Assembly: GCF_015353075.1 (NCBI RefSeq)
Contig: NZ_CP064187.1
Location: 2,046,001 to 2,110,000 of the forward strand
DNA: 64,000 nt
DNA from: Rhizobium sp. 007
GTDB lineage: Bacteria > Pseudomonadota > Alphaproteobacteria > Rhizobiales > Rhizobiaceae
Direction of reading: 5' to 3'
Shown: positions 44,930 through 53,842 of the stretch, piece by piece
Layout: every line of letters begins with the position of its first letter
Position numbering within the stretch: position 1 is the stretch's first letter
Position numbers and translations under genes: made by a program
Notes under the pieces: model-generated
Database searches by the model: none
Told to the model about the DNA's origin: nothing
What the model saw: only the letters and a program-made list of their open reading frames with translations

Positions 44930-45103
44930 ATGACTGCCTCTCTGTCGCGCTTCGCTTACAGCAGCCCGGTGCAGGCTGGCGAACGCCAGACTGTGCATCA
45001 CGTCATCGGTGCCCGCCGCCCGCTCAATGGGGATAGCCTCAAGATGCTCGGCACGGGCCACAAAGTTACGCACCACAAGGGTGTACCCAGCTACGCGTTC
45101 TGA
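44930..45103 (+). CDS. Small protein downstream of a sigma-54 promoter
   Basis: A 57-residue soluble protein starting MTASLSRFAYSSPVQAGERQ, with several His and Gly residues (TVHHVIGARRP, then GHKVTHHKGVPSYAF). AAGGAA lies about eight bases upstream; an ATG two codons earlier is too close to it. It is preceded by a near-consensus RpoN promoter and followed by a strong terminator, so it is a complete single-gene unit likely induced by a sigma-54 activator such as NtrC. Unknown family; the repeated His might bind metal, which is only a guess. Confidence 0.65.
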   Translation: MTASLSRFAYSSPVQAGERQTVHHVIGARRPLNGDSLKMLGTGHKVTHHKGVPSYAF

Positions 45104-45217
45104 GCTATTTGCCGTTTCGTTTCTCCTCCTCCCTCAACGGACCGGCAATCAGAACTGTAGAGCCCGCTCGAGCGCTCCTCCTCCTTCGAGCTCGCGGGCA
45201 TGGCCGTTTAACGGTCG

Positions 45218-45250
45218 AAGGCGGTGCCAATGGCACCGCCTTCTTTTTTT
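45218..45250 (+). terminator. Strong Rho-independent terminator
   Basis: AAGGCGGTGCC and GGCACCGCCTT (45218-45242) form an 11-bp perfect stem with a very short loop, followed by CTTTTTTT. It closes the small sigma-54-linked gene unit and faces the end of prmA, which it may also serve. Confidence 0.9.
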
Positions 45251-45259
45251 GCCGGTAGC

Positions 45260-46138
45260 TTACGGACGGTCGAGATGGATCGTCACCCAGCCGTTTCGCC
45301 AGATGGTGCGGACGTGGCGGAGCTTCGCGCCATTATAGGCCGAAAGCACCTTCCAGCGCTGTTCTGCGAGGATGCCTGACAGGATCACCGAACCGGAAGG
45401 CGCCAGGTGCTCGGCCAGCTTCGGCGCCATCTTGATCAGCGGCCGCGCCAGAATATTGGCGATGATAAGGTCGAACGGCCCGTGTTCCGCAAAGGCCGTC
45501 GAATGAAAGCCTGGCGCAGTCTTCGCAACGATCCCCGAGGCAATGCCGTTCCGCCGCACGTTTTCGGCCGCGACACGCGTGGCGATCGGGTCGATGTCGG
45601 TTGCGAGAACTGGGATATTCTTGAGCTTGCGCACCGCAATCGCCAGGACGCCGCTGCCCGTGCCGAGGTCCAGCGCATTGCCGACCGGCCGCGAACGCAA
45701 CACGCTGTCGATCACCTCCAGGCAGCCGGCCGTCGTGCCATGATGGCCGGTGCCGAAAGCCTGCCCCGCATCGATTTCGATACCGATATCCCCGGGGCGG
45801 ACCTTGCCGCGATCATGCGAGCCATGCACGAGGAAGCGCCCTGCCCGGACAGGCTTCAGGCCTTCAAGGGATTTCGCCACCCAATCGATATCGGGAATGA
45901 CTTCGCGCTCGACCCTCAGGTCGGGGAACGGCGCCTTAAGCGCCTCCTCGACGCGAAGGCGAACCTCGTCCTCGTCCTCCCTCATCATATAGACGGAGGC
46001 TTCCCAGATATCCTTCTTCTCATCGATCTCGGTCGTCGCAATCGCGAAGTCCTCTTCACCGAAAACTTCGGTCAGAAGATCGAGAACCTGCCCGGCCTTT
46101 TTTTCGGCCGTCGTCACATACAGGCGAATTTCACTCAC
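45260..46138 (-). CDS. prmA: Ribosomal protein L11 methyltransferase
   Basis: A 292-residue SAM-dependent enzyme that trimethylates ribosomal protein L11. It shows AGQAFGTGHHGTTAGCLEVI, the SAM loop ALDLGTGSGVLAIAVRKL, and FDLIIANILARPLIKMAPKL (the NxxL-type catalytic motif). A substrate-binding N-terminal domain occupies residues 1-100. It is the last gene of a minus-strand group with a monooxygenase and a SCO protein, 17 bases after the former. Confidence 0.95.
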   Translation of the reverse strand: MSEIRLYVTTAEKKAGQVLDLLTEVFGEEDFAIATTEIDEKKDIWEASVYMMREDEDEVRLRVEEALKAPFPDLRVEREVIPDIDWVAKSLEGLKPVRAGRFLVHGSHDRGKVRPGDIGIEIDAGQAFGTGHHGTTAGCLEVIDSVLRSRPVGNALDLGTGSGVLAIAVRKLKNIPVLATDIDPIATRVAAENVRRNGIASGIVAKTAPGFHSTAFAEHGPFDLIIANILARPLIKMAPKLAEHLAPSGSVILSGILAEQRWKVLSAYNGAKLRHVRTIWRNGWVTIHLDRP

Positions 46139-46155
46139 TCGAACTTTTCCTATTT

Positions 46156-47283
46156 CTATTGCGCGCCGTCGATCCAGACCGGCGGCGGCGTGTCATAACC
46201 GGCAACGCTGCGAAGAAACCGCCTGGCAAAGCCCGGAACGCGGATCAGCAGCGGTGTGAAAAAATTGCGAAGGCCGATCGCAACCGGATGATGCATGGTC
46301 ACCAGCCTCGTTAGCCCATAGGTCTGCTTCAAGACCATTTTGACCGCCGGCATTCGAAGGTCCGCATAGTCCTGTTCCCTGCCTTCCGATATCAGATAGG
46401 CGAGCCAACAGGCATCCTCGATGCCGAGATTCATGCCACGGGCGCCCGCCGGCGAATGGATATGCGCCGCATCACCAGCGAGGAAGACGTTACCCTTCGA
46501 CATGCGCTCGACATGCCGGAAATGGATGCGGAAATTCGCGGTCCACACCAATTCGCCGCCAGGCACCGGATGGGCGATGCGGCTTTCGAAATCGGGAAGC
46601 GTCGAGAGGTAGCGCACAGAATCACCGGAAACGGGAATCCGACCGACCATGCCGGGATTGAACAGGCTGATCTCGACGTAACGCGGATCGATCGGCTGCG
46701 GATAGCGGTAGTCCGCAAGATAGAAGGCCTTTTCGATCGCCTCGCCCGGGAAGCCGAGGCCTGCAGCCTTGCGCACGGTGGAATGTGCGCCATCGGCACC
46801 GATCAGGATATCGAGGTCGACTTCCTCGCGGGAGCCATCTGCGCGGCGCAGCGTCACATGCGGTCGGTCCATCGTGCCGGTGACGCTTTCAAGCACCGTC
46901 TGCCATTCAGGCTCGACTTCATAGTCGGAAAGCTTGCCGAGCAGCAGCCGTTCCGTATAGCCCTGCGCAAGCACCTGGATTGCCGGAAAGCGGCCGTCGA
47001 TTTTGGAAGGATCGATCTCGAAAAGCACTTTCTTGCCCGACCGTACCCGAAAGCGATCGATCCGATAGGCCTCCTGCTGGATTGCGTCAGCGGCCCGGGA
47101 AGGCGAAAGCAAGGTCAGCGTGCGCGCATTGATGCCGAGCGCCCGGCTTTCCGAAAGCGGCACCGGGCCTACATCGCTGTCGATGATGCGCGGGCGAAAG
47201 CCTCGCCGGGCAAGCTCGATTGCTACCGCAAGACCCGTCGCGCCGGCACCGGCGATCAGGATGTTGCGATGCCCGGCCCCCAT
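46156..47283 (-). CDS. FAD-dependent aromatic monooxygenase-like protein
   Basis: A 375-residue flavoprotein of the PHBH/UbiH group. It has the Rossmann GAGATGLAVAIELARRGFRP, the DG motif DILIGADGAHSTVRKAAGLG, and the FAD ribityl segment GNVFLAGDAAHIHSPAGARG. It probably hydroxylates an aromatic or similar compound using NAD(P)H; the substrate is unknown. It starts four bases after the SCO gene, so the two are co-transcribed. Confidence 0.88.
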   Translation of the reverse strand: MGAGHRNILIAGAGATGLAVAIELARRGFRPRIIDSDVGPVPLSESRALGINARTLTLLSPSRAADAIQQEAYRIDRFRVRSGKKVLFEIDPSKIDGRFPAIQVLAQGYTERLLLGKLSDYEVEPEWQTVLESVTGTMDRPHVTLRRADGSREEVDLDILIGADGAHSTVRKAAGLGFPGEAIEKAFYLADYRYPQPIDPRYVEISLFNPGMVGRIPVSGDSVRYLSTLPDFESRIAHPVPGGELVWTANFRIHFRHVERMSKGNVFLAGDAAHIHSPAGARGMNLGIEDACWLAYLISEGREQDYADLRMPAVKMVLKQTYGLTRLVTMHHPVAIGLRNFFTPLLIRVPGFARRFLRSVAGYDTPPPVWIDGAQ

Positions 47284-47287
47284 AGTT

Positions 47288-47893
47288 TCATCCCTTGCTG
47301 ATCAAATTCTCCAGCTTCTTTACCGCCGTGTCCGGGTTTTCGCCATAGGCGATCGTGCCGGCGAAACGGCCCTCGGAATCAAGGAGGAAGACAGATGCCG
47401 TGTGATCCATCGTATATTCACCATTCGGATCCTTCTCATCGACCGGCACCTTCTTGGCGTAGACGCGGAAGCCCTTGATGACGTCGGCAACCTTCTCCGG
47501 CGGACCGGAGATGCCGGTGATGCGCTTCGAAACGTTCGAGACATACTGGTTCATGATTTCCGGCGTATCGCGCTCCGGATCGACCGTGACGAAATAGGCC
47601 TGTATCTTGTCGCCCGCCGGATCGACTTTCTCCATCCAGCCATTGAGCTCGAAGAGCGTCGTCGGGCAAACCTCGGGGCAATGCGTGAAGCCGAAGAACA
47701 CCGCGGTCGGCTTGCCGCGCAACGCCTGCTCGGTGATCGGCTCGCCGCTTTGGGAAACGAGCGTGAACGGAACGCCGAACGGCCCCTCGGCGAGCGGCAT
47801 ATCCCTCGTCTTCGTGATGTTCAGCGTCAGCCATCCGAGCACCGCCGCGACGATGATGACGGCCACCCAAACAGCAACACGGAAATTCTTCAT
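47288..47893 (-). CDS. SCO1/SenC family copper chaperone
   Basis: A 201-residue thioredoxin-fold protein anchored by one N-terminal helix (VAVWVAVIIVAAVLGWL). The copper-binding motif is FFGFTHCPEVCPTTLFEL (CxxxC), and a late His lies in TMDHTASVFLLD. SCO proteins deliver copper to the CuA site of cytochrome c oxidase and act as thiol-disulfide partners. The start is at MKNFRVAVWV. It is the first gene of the sco-monooxygenase-prmA group. Confidence 0.93.
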   Translation of the reverse strand: MKNFRVAVWVAVIIVAAVLGWLTLNITKTRDMPLAEGPFGVPFTLVSQSGEPITEQALRGKPTAVFFGFTHCPEVCPTTLFELNGWMEKVDPAGDKIQAYFVTVDPERDTPEIMNQYVSNVSKRITGISGPPEKVADVIKGFRVYAKKVPVDEKDPNGEYTMDHTASVFLLDSEGRFAGTIAYGENPDTAVKKLENLISKG

Positions 47894-48238
47894 GTCTGCG
47901 ACCCCTGAAAGCAAGCGGACGGCGCGGCCCGCGACTGCCCGCCTGATAGCTCTTCGGCGCCACGCAGGCAATTCAACATCCCGTTTTCCCGCCCGTGATT
48001 AATCGCCTCACCCTCCGCTTTGGCAGATGTTTGCGTATCGGCGGTGCACGTTAAATCAATCGTAACCTCTGCGAGCGAAAAATCCGTTGGACTGAACGAC
48101 ATCAACACTGCCATCAGCCACGGACGCCGAAATCCGATCCGCTGGGTAGGCAGTTCAAGACCGGCGAGGGCATGAACGCCCGTCACCCGCCGCGAGAAGC
48201 AACCGCCGCCTCGCATCCGAAACCTTTCACCTGCACGG
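47894..48238. other. Intergenic region between sco and cheW units
   Basis: This stretch separates the minus-strand SCO gene and the plus-strand chemoreceptor remnant. It should hold the promoter for the SCO-monooxygenase-prmA group on the minus strand. I see no recognisable gene, repeat or hairpin with a T run, and no chemoreceptor signalling-domain sequence in any frame. Confidence 0.4.
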
Positions 48239-48331
48239 AGCCTGATTGGCGAAGTCGCGGGCGCATTCAGTGGCGGCGCCGCCGCCAAAGCCGTGGCCGC
48301 TTCGGCCGGAGACAACTGGGAAGAATTCTGA
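48239..48331 (+). pseudogene. Apparent C-terminal fragment of a chemoreceptor
   Basis: The frame SLIGEVAGAFSGG followed by an Ala-rich stretch and DNWEEF, then a stop, is in a different frame from cheW and ends three bases before its start. Rhizobial methyl-accepting proteins end in an Ala-rich tether and an NWEEF/DWEEF pentapeptide that docks CheR. A stop at 48173 closes the frame upstream, and no receptor body is present. It is best read as the remnant of a deleted mcp gene formerly co-transcribed with cheW. Confidence 0.55.
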
Positions 48332-48333
48332 TC

Positions 48334-48801
48334 ATGACAAGCGCCATCATCACACAGGCCGGTTCCCATCTCGAAATCGTTTCCTTTCATCTCGCCGAAC
48401 AGGAATTCTGCATCGACATCATGGCGATCCGCGAAATCCGCGGATGGGCGCCGGTGACGCCAATGCCGCACACGCCGCCCTACGTGCTCGGCCTCATCAA
48501 CCTTCGCGGTGCAGTGATCCCGGTCATCGACATGGCCTGCCGTCTCGGCATGAAGATGACGGAGCCGTCGGAGCGCTCCGCCATCATCGTCACCGACATC
48601 GCCGGCAAGCTCGTCGGCCTCCTCGTCGAGCAGGTTTCCGACATGATGACCATCAAGAGCGAAGACCTGCAGCCGCCGCCGGAAATCATCCCGGAAGCCC
48701 AGCGCGCCTTCTGCCGCGGCATCGTGGCGCTGGAAAAGACCATGGTCTGCTTCCTGAACCTCGACACTGTCATCGCCGACGAACTGGCACAGGCTGCGTA
48801 A
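48334..48801 (+). CDS. cheW: CheW chemotaxis coupling protein
   Basis: A 155-residue scaffold that links chemoreceptors to the CheA kinase. It shows FHLAEQEFCIDIMAIREIRG, PHTPPYVLGLINLRGAVIPV and AFCRGIVALEKTMVCFLNLD, the typical CheW blocks. No other che genes are in the window, so this is a separate copy from the main chemotaxis operon. It follows a chemoreceptor tail by three bases, which suggests an old mcp-cheW pair. Confidence 0.94.
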   Translation: MTSAIITQAGSHLEIVSFHLAEQEFCIDIMAIREIRGWAPVTPMPHTPPYVLGLINLRGAVIPVIDMACRLGMKMTEPSERSAIIVTDIAGKLVGLLVEQVSDMMTIKSEDLQPPPEIIPEAQRAFCRGIVALEKTMVCFLNLDTVIADELAQAA

Positions 48802-48850
48802 GAAGCCTTCCGCTCAAAACCAGGGGCCCGGCGAAAACCGGGCCTTTTCG

Positions 48851-49345
48851 TTATTGCGGCTTGCCGTTCTTCCAGGTGACGTTCTGGCCGTAGAGCGGGA
48901 TCGTCGAGATCGACATCTTCGCCGAGCCATCCGTCAGCTCGCGCGAATGTGCGAGATAGATCAGCGTGTCGTTGGACTTGTCGTAGATGCGGTTAACGAC
49001 CAGCTTCTTCCAGATGAGCGACATGCCCGCCTTGAACACCTCGTCGCCATCTCTCGAGAGATTGATGTCACCGATTTCGATCGGTCCCGTCTGGCGGCAG
49101 GCGATCGAATTGTTCGAGGGATCCTCGAACCAGTTGCCGTTTTTCACCCGGTCGATCACGCTGCGGTCGAAATAAGTGACGTGGCAGGTCACGCCCTTCA
49201 CCTCCGGATCGGCGATGGCATCGACGATGATGTCGTTGCCGATCCAGTCGACGCCGACCTTGCCGACGACCTCGGCAGACGCGGCCCCTGCGCTAAGCGC
49301 GGCAACCGAAGCGGCGGAAAGAACAAGCTTGCGCAAAGTGGACAT
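48851..49345 (-). CDS. creA: CreA family periplasmic protein
   Basis: A 164-residue protein with a signal peptide (cleavage near GAASA, residue 24). The CreA pattern is GVDWIGNDIIVDAIADPEVK, CHVTYFDRSVIDRVKNGNWF with a cysteine, and DPSNNSIACRQTGPIEIGDI. The function is not known; in enterobacteria it belongs to the cre locus. GGAG is six bases before the ATG. Confidence 0.9.
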   Translation of the reverse strand: MSTLRKLVLSAASVAALSAGAASAEVVGKVGVDWIGNDIIVDAIADPEVKGVTCHVTYFDRSVIDRVKNGNWFEDPSNNSIACRQTGPIEIGDINLSRDGDEVFKAGMSLIWKKLVVNRIYDKSNDTLIYLAHSRELTDGSAKMSISTIPLYGQNVTWKNGKPQ

Positions 49346-49409
49346 GGCGGCTCCGTGAATAATCCGCTTCACTAGATAAGTACGGCCACCGCCAAAACAA
49401 GAAAGCTGG

Positions 49410-50000
49410 CTATGCCTTGCGGCAGGTGCAGGGTTCGTAGCCGTTTGCGGTGAGCCTGCCGGGTGTCATGCCGATTGCCGCGGGAATGGCATGCACCGCA
49501 ACGGCCTTGACGGCCCTTGCCATCTCGATCGCCGCATGGGCGCAGACGGCAGCATCCTCCGCGGCATTGTGGTGGGAAAAGCGCAGGCCGAGATGCTCGG
49601 CGATCACGTTCAATCTGTGCGAGAGGAACTGCGGCCAGATGCGCTGCGCCATCTTGAGGCTGCAGAGATAACTGAGTTCCGGATAGGACTGGCGATAAAG
49701 GTCGAGCGAAGCGCGCCAGACGCTGAAATCGAAGGCGGCATTGTGCGCGATCATCGTCGCGCCCCGGAAATCATCGTGGAATTCCTCCATGACTTCCGGA
49801 AATTCCGGCGCATCTTCCACATGCTCGGGCCGGATGCCGTGGATTGCGATATTCATCCCGGAAAAACGCATATCCTTCGGCCGGATCAGCCGTTCCTCGA
49901 CACGAGTGACCCTGCCCTCATCGATCCAGGCAAGCCCGACCGAACAGGCGCTGCCGCGCTGCTCATTGGCCGTTTCGAAATCGATGGCGATGGTCTTCAA
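49410..50000 (-). CDS. 3'-5' exonuclease, DnaQ-like
   Basis: A 196-residue DEDDh-type exonuclease. It shows AIDFETANEQRGSACSVGLA (first Asp/Glu), IAHNAAFDFSVW (second Asp) and SHHNAAEDAAVCAHAAI (His and final Asp). The C-terminus GRLTANGYEPCTCRKA adds a Cys pair. It resembles stand-alone epsilon-like proteins, probably acting on DNA or RNA ends in repair. It is not the polymerase III proofreading subunit, which is longer. Confidence 0.9.
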   Translation of the reverse strand: MKTIAIDFETANEQRGSACSVGLAWIDEGRVTRVEERLIRPKDMRFSGMNIAIHGIRPEHVEDAPEFPEVMEEFHDDFRGATMIAHNAAFDFSVWRASLDLYRQSYPELSYLCSLKMAQRIWPQFLSHRLNVIAEHLGLRFSHHNAAEDAAVCAHAAIEMARAVKAVAVHAIPAAIGMTPGRLTANGYEPCTCRKA

Positions 50001-50205
50001 GGCTGCTCCGCGATTCTGCCGTCAACGACAGGCTTATCGCGCGGCTTCAGCCAGGCAAATGCCGCAGGTTGACTTTCGCGAAAGGATCAACGACTTTTTG
50101 CTGATGATCCGATCGAACATCATTCCCACGGCCATCCATATGACCACGACCCATGCAGGGTGCGGGGCAGCATTGGCACGTTAGCCGTCCGATCAGTCCC
50201 GAAAG

Positions 50206-50229
50206 CCCTGCCGAGGTGAGCAGGGTTTT
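50206..50229 (+). terminator. Rho-independent terminator ahead of an acetyltransferase gene
   Basis: CCCTGC-CGAGGTGA-GCAGGG followed by TTTTT lies 40 bases upstream of the acetyltransferase start, within a 268-base gap without a recognised gene. It could end a small RNA made from the gap, or act as an attenuator for the acetyltransferase. Confidence 0.65.
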
Positions 50230-50268
50230 TGAAGTCTGCTCTCCTCTTTCAAATTCAAGGAGAGCATT

Positions 50269-50802
50269 TTGAAAGCGATAGAAAACAATCCATCCGAACG
50301 TCCGCCAGCGATGGCAGGCTTGACCATTCGGGCGTTGCGCGCCTCCGATATCGAGGCAGTGACGGCGCTCATCAACCTGCCAGGCTTCCGCTTCGGCACC
50401 CTGCGCCTGCCCTATCAAACCGTCGACGAAACCCGCAAACGCTTCGAAAACGCCGGCCCTGGCCAGGTCAACCTCGTTGCGGAATTGGACGACCGGATCG
50501 TCGGTGACGCAGGCATGATGCGCTATCTGGGGCGGCGCAGCCATGCAGCCAGCATCGGCATGGGGGTCCACGACGATTTCACCGGCAAGGGCATCGGCAG
50601 CGCATTGCTCGCCGAACTCATCGACATGGCCGACAACTGGATGAACATAAAACGACTGGAACTATCGGTGTACACCGACAACGAGGCCGCGATCGCCCTC
50701 TACAGAAGATTCGGCTTCGAAGAGGAAGGCCTGCTCAAGGCCTTTGCCTTCCGTGCCGGGGGGTATGTCGACGCTTATGCGATGGCGCGGGTGCGCCTCT
50801 AG
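50269..50802 (+). CDS. GNAT acetyltransferase
   Basis: A 177-residue N-acetyltransferase. The acetyl-CoA motif A reads SIGMGVHDDFTGKGIGSALL, followed by LELSVYTDNEAAIALYRRFG and FEEEGLLKAFAFRAGGYVDA. The pattern is close to YhhY/SpeG-like enzymes; the substrate is not clear. The start is TTG, supported by AAGGAGAG a few bases upstream; an internal ATG at residue 15 is the alternative. The decayed HigA gene is just downstream. Confidence 0.87.
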   Translation: MKAIENNPSERPPAMAGLTIRALRASDIEAVTALINLPGFRFGTLRLPYQTVDETRKRFENAGPGQVNLVAELDDRIVGDAGMMRYLGRRSHAASIGMGVHDDFTGKGIGSALLAELIDMADNWMNIKRLELSVYTDNEAAIALYRRFGFEEEGLLKAFAFRAGGYVDAYAMARVRL

Positions 50803-50808
50803 CCGGTC

Positions 50809-51184
50809 TAAGCCAGGGCCAGCTTGTAAGGCTTTCCGAGGCGATCGGCCAGAATGGCCCCATGCCTCGTTGAGCTTAACGATCATTTCCACCGTAAGCG
50901 CGCGCTTGCGACGGAGAATCTCGAAGGCCCGGGAACGGGATCCAAAAACATCGCCGAGGTCAGCCTGCGTGCGGCCGGCATGTCCATGAAGGCATGAAGA
51001 AAGTCGACCGGCTCCACTTCGGCCGCCGGAAAGTGCCGGCTTTCATAGGCTTCGATCGGATCGGAAAGCACTCGGATCGATCCGCCTCCGCGCAGCCGGT
51101 TGCCAGAGGCGCACCGAAATACGGTGTGATTTCGCCAATCGCCCAAGCGAGATCAGCATCGCTTCCAATCGGCCCGATGTCCGT
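50809..51184 (-). pseudogene. Decayed HigA-type antitoxin
   Basis: Segments of one HigA-like protein appear in successive frames: DIGPIGSDADLAWAIGEITP and APLATGCAEADR; then RVLSDPIEAYESRHFPAAEV and EPVDFLHAFM; then AGRTQADLGDVFGSRSRAFE and RRKRALTVEMIVKLNEAWG; then ILADRLGKPYKLALA and a stop. At least three frameshifts are needed. The expected start codon reads ACG instead of ATG at the usual overlap with the toxin stop (TAACG where TAATG is expected). Confidence 0.85.
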
Positions 51185-51449
51185 TACACAATCTGCGGAT
51201 CGATCCTGTCACATTCAGCATGCGTCCCGACAAATTTGATCAGCCCACGCCATAACTATGCGCGACATGCACGATCAACCGGTATTTTGCGGCCGATGTC
51301 GAAGATCACCCTGTGATAGCCAGCGAGATCGACGTTGGTGCCGAATGTCTTCTTGATATCTGACGGTCCCGTCCGGTTCGCCTTGCTGACGATTGAATAC
51401 CGAACGCCTAAAGGCACCTTCGCCCGAGGATGCCGCTCCTCAAGTGAGC
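51184..51449 (-). pseudogene. Decayed HigB-type toxin
   Basis: This is a HigB mRNA-interferase remnant: RHPRAKVPLGVRYSIVSKAN, DIKKTFGTNVDLAGYHRVIF and DIGRK in one frame, YRLIVHVAHSYGVG in a second, and LIKFVGTHAECDRIDPQIV plus stop in a third. The first dozen residues are missing, the remnant running straight into the end of ligA. The toxin-first order is that of higBA loci. It is not functional. Confidence 0.82.
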
Positions 51450-53612
<2,163 letters not shown>

Positions 53613-53694
53613 TCACTCCAGAGAATCTGGAATCGTTTTAGAGCAAAAATTATGGATTGAAAGAGAGGTGGATGAGGCCGCCCTTCTTCCGCCT

Positions 53695-53822
53695 GCCGGC
53701 ACCTTCTCCCCGTTGTGACGGGGAGAAGGTATATGCCCGCGCCGTTTCAGCAGTACGTCCGCTTGAGTGAAGCACGTCCCCTCTCCCGTCAAAACGGGGG
53801 AGAAGTTGGGGTGAAGATCAAT
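53695..53822. repeat. Two-hairpin rhizobial intergenic element (RIME-like)
   Basis: The first palindrome is ACCTTCTCCCCGT (53701-53713) with ACGGGGAGAAGGT (53718-53730), perfect over 13 bp. The second is CTCTCCCGT (53781-53789) with ACGGGGGAG (53794-53802), 9 bp with one wobble. A spacer of about 50 bases lies between. The twin large palindromes fit the description of Rhizobium intergenic mosaic elements. It fills the recN-ligA gap and may act as a partial terminator or RNA-stability element. Confidence 0.75.
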
Positions 53823-53842
53823 CCCACGGCATGACCTTGTGC

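Noticed and set aside
50010..50175. A short minus-strand frame with a hydrophobic stretch (WVVVIWMAVGMMFDRIISKK)
   Set aside because: No ATG with a ribosome site and no recognised family; it may be chance.
50180..50200. TTGGCACGTTAGCCGTC as a second sigma-54 promoter
   Set aside because: The -24 part fits but the -12 GC is missing at the correct place.
50809..51449. Reading the higBA remnants as several separate small genes
   Set aside because: Each short frame carries only a part of one known protein, in correct order; a decayed locus explains them better.
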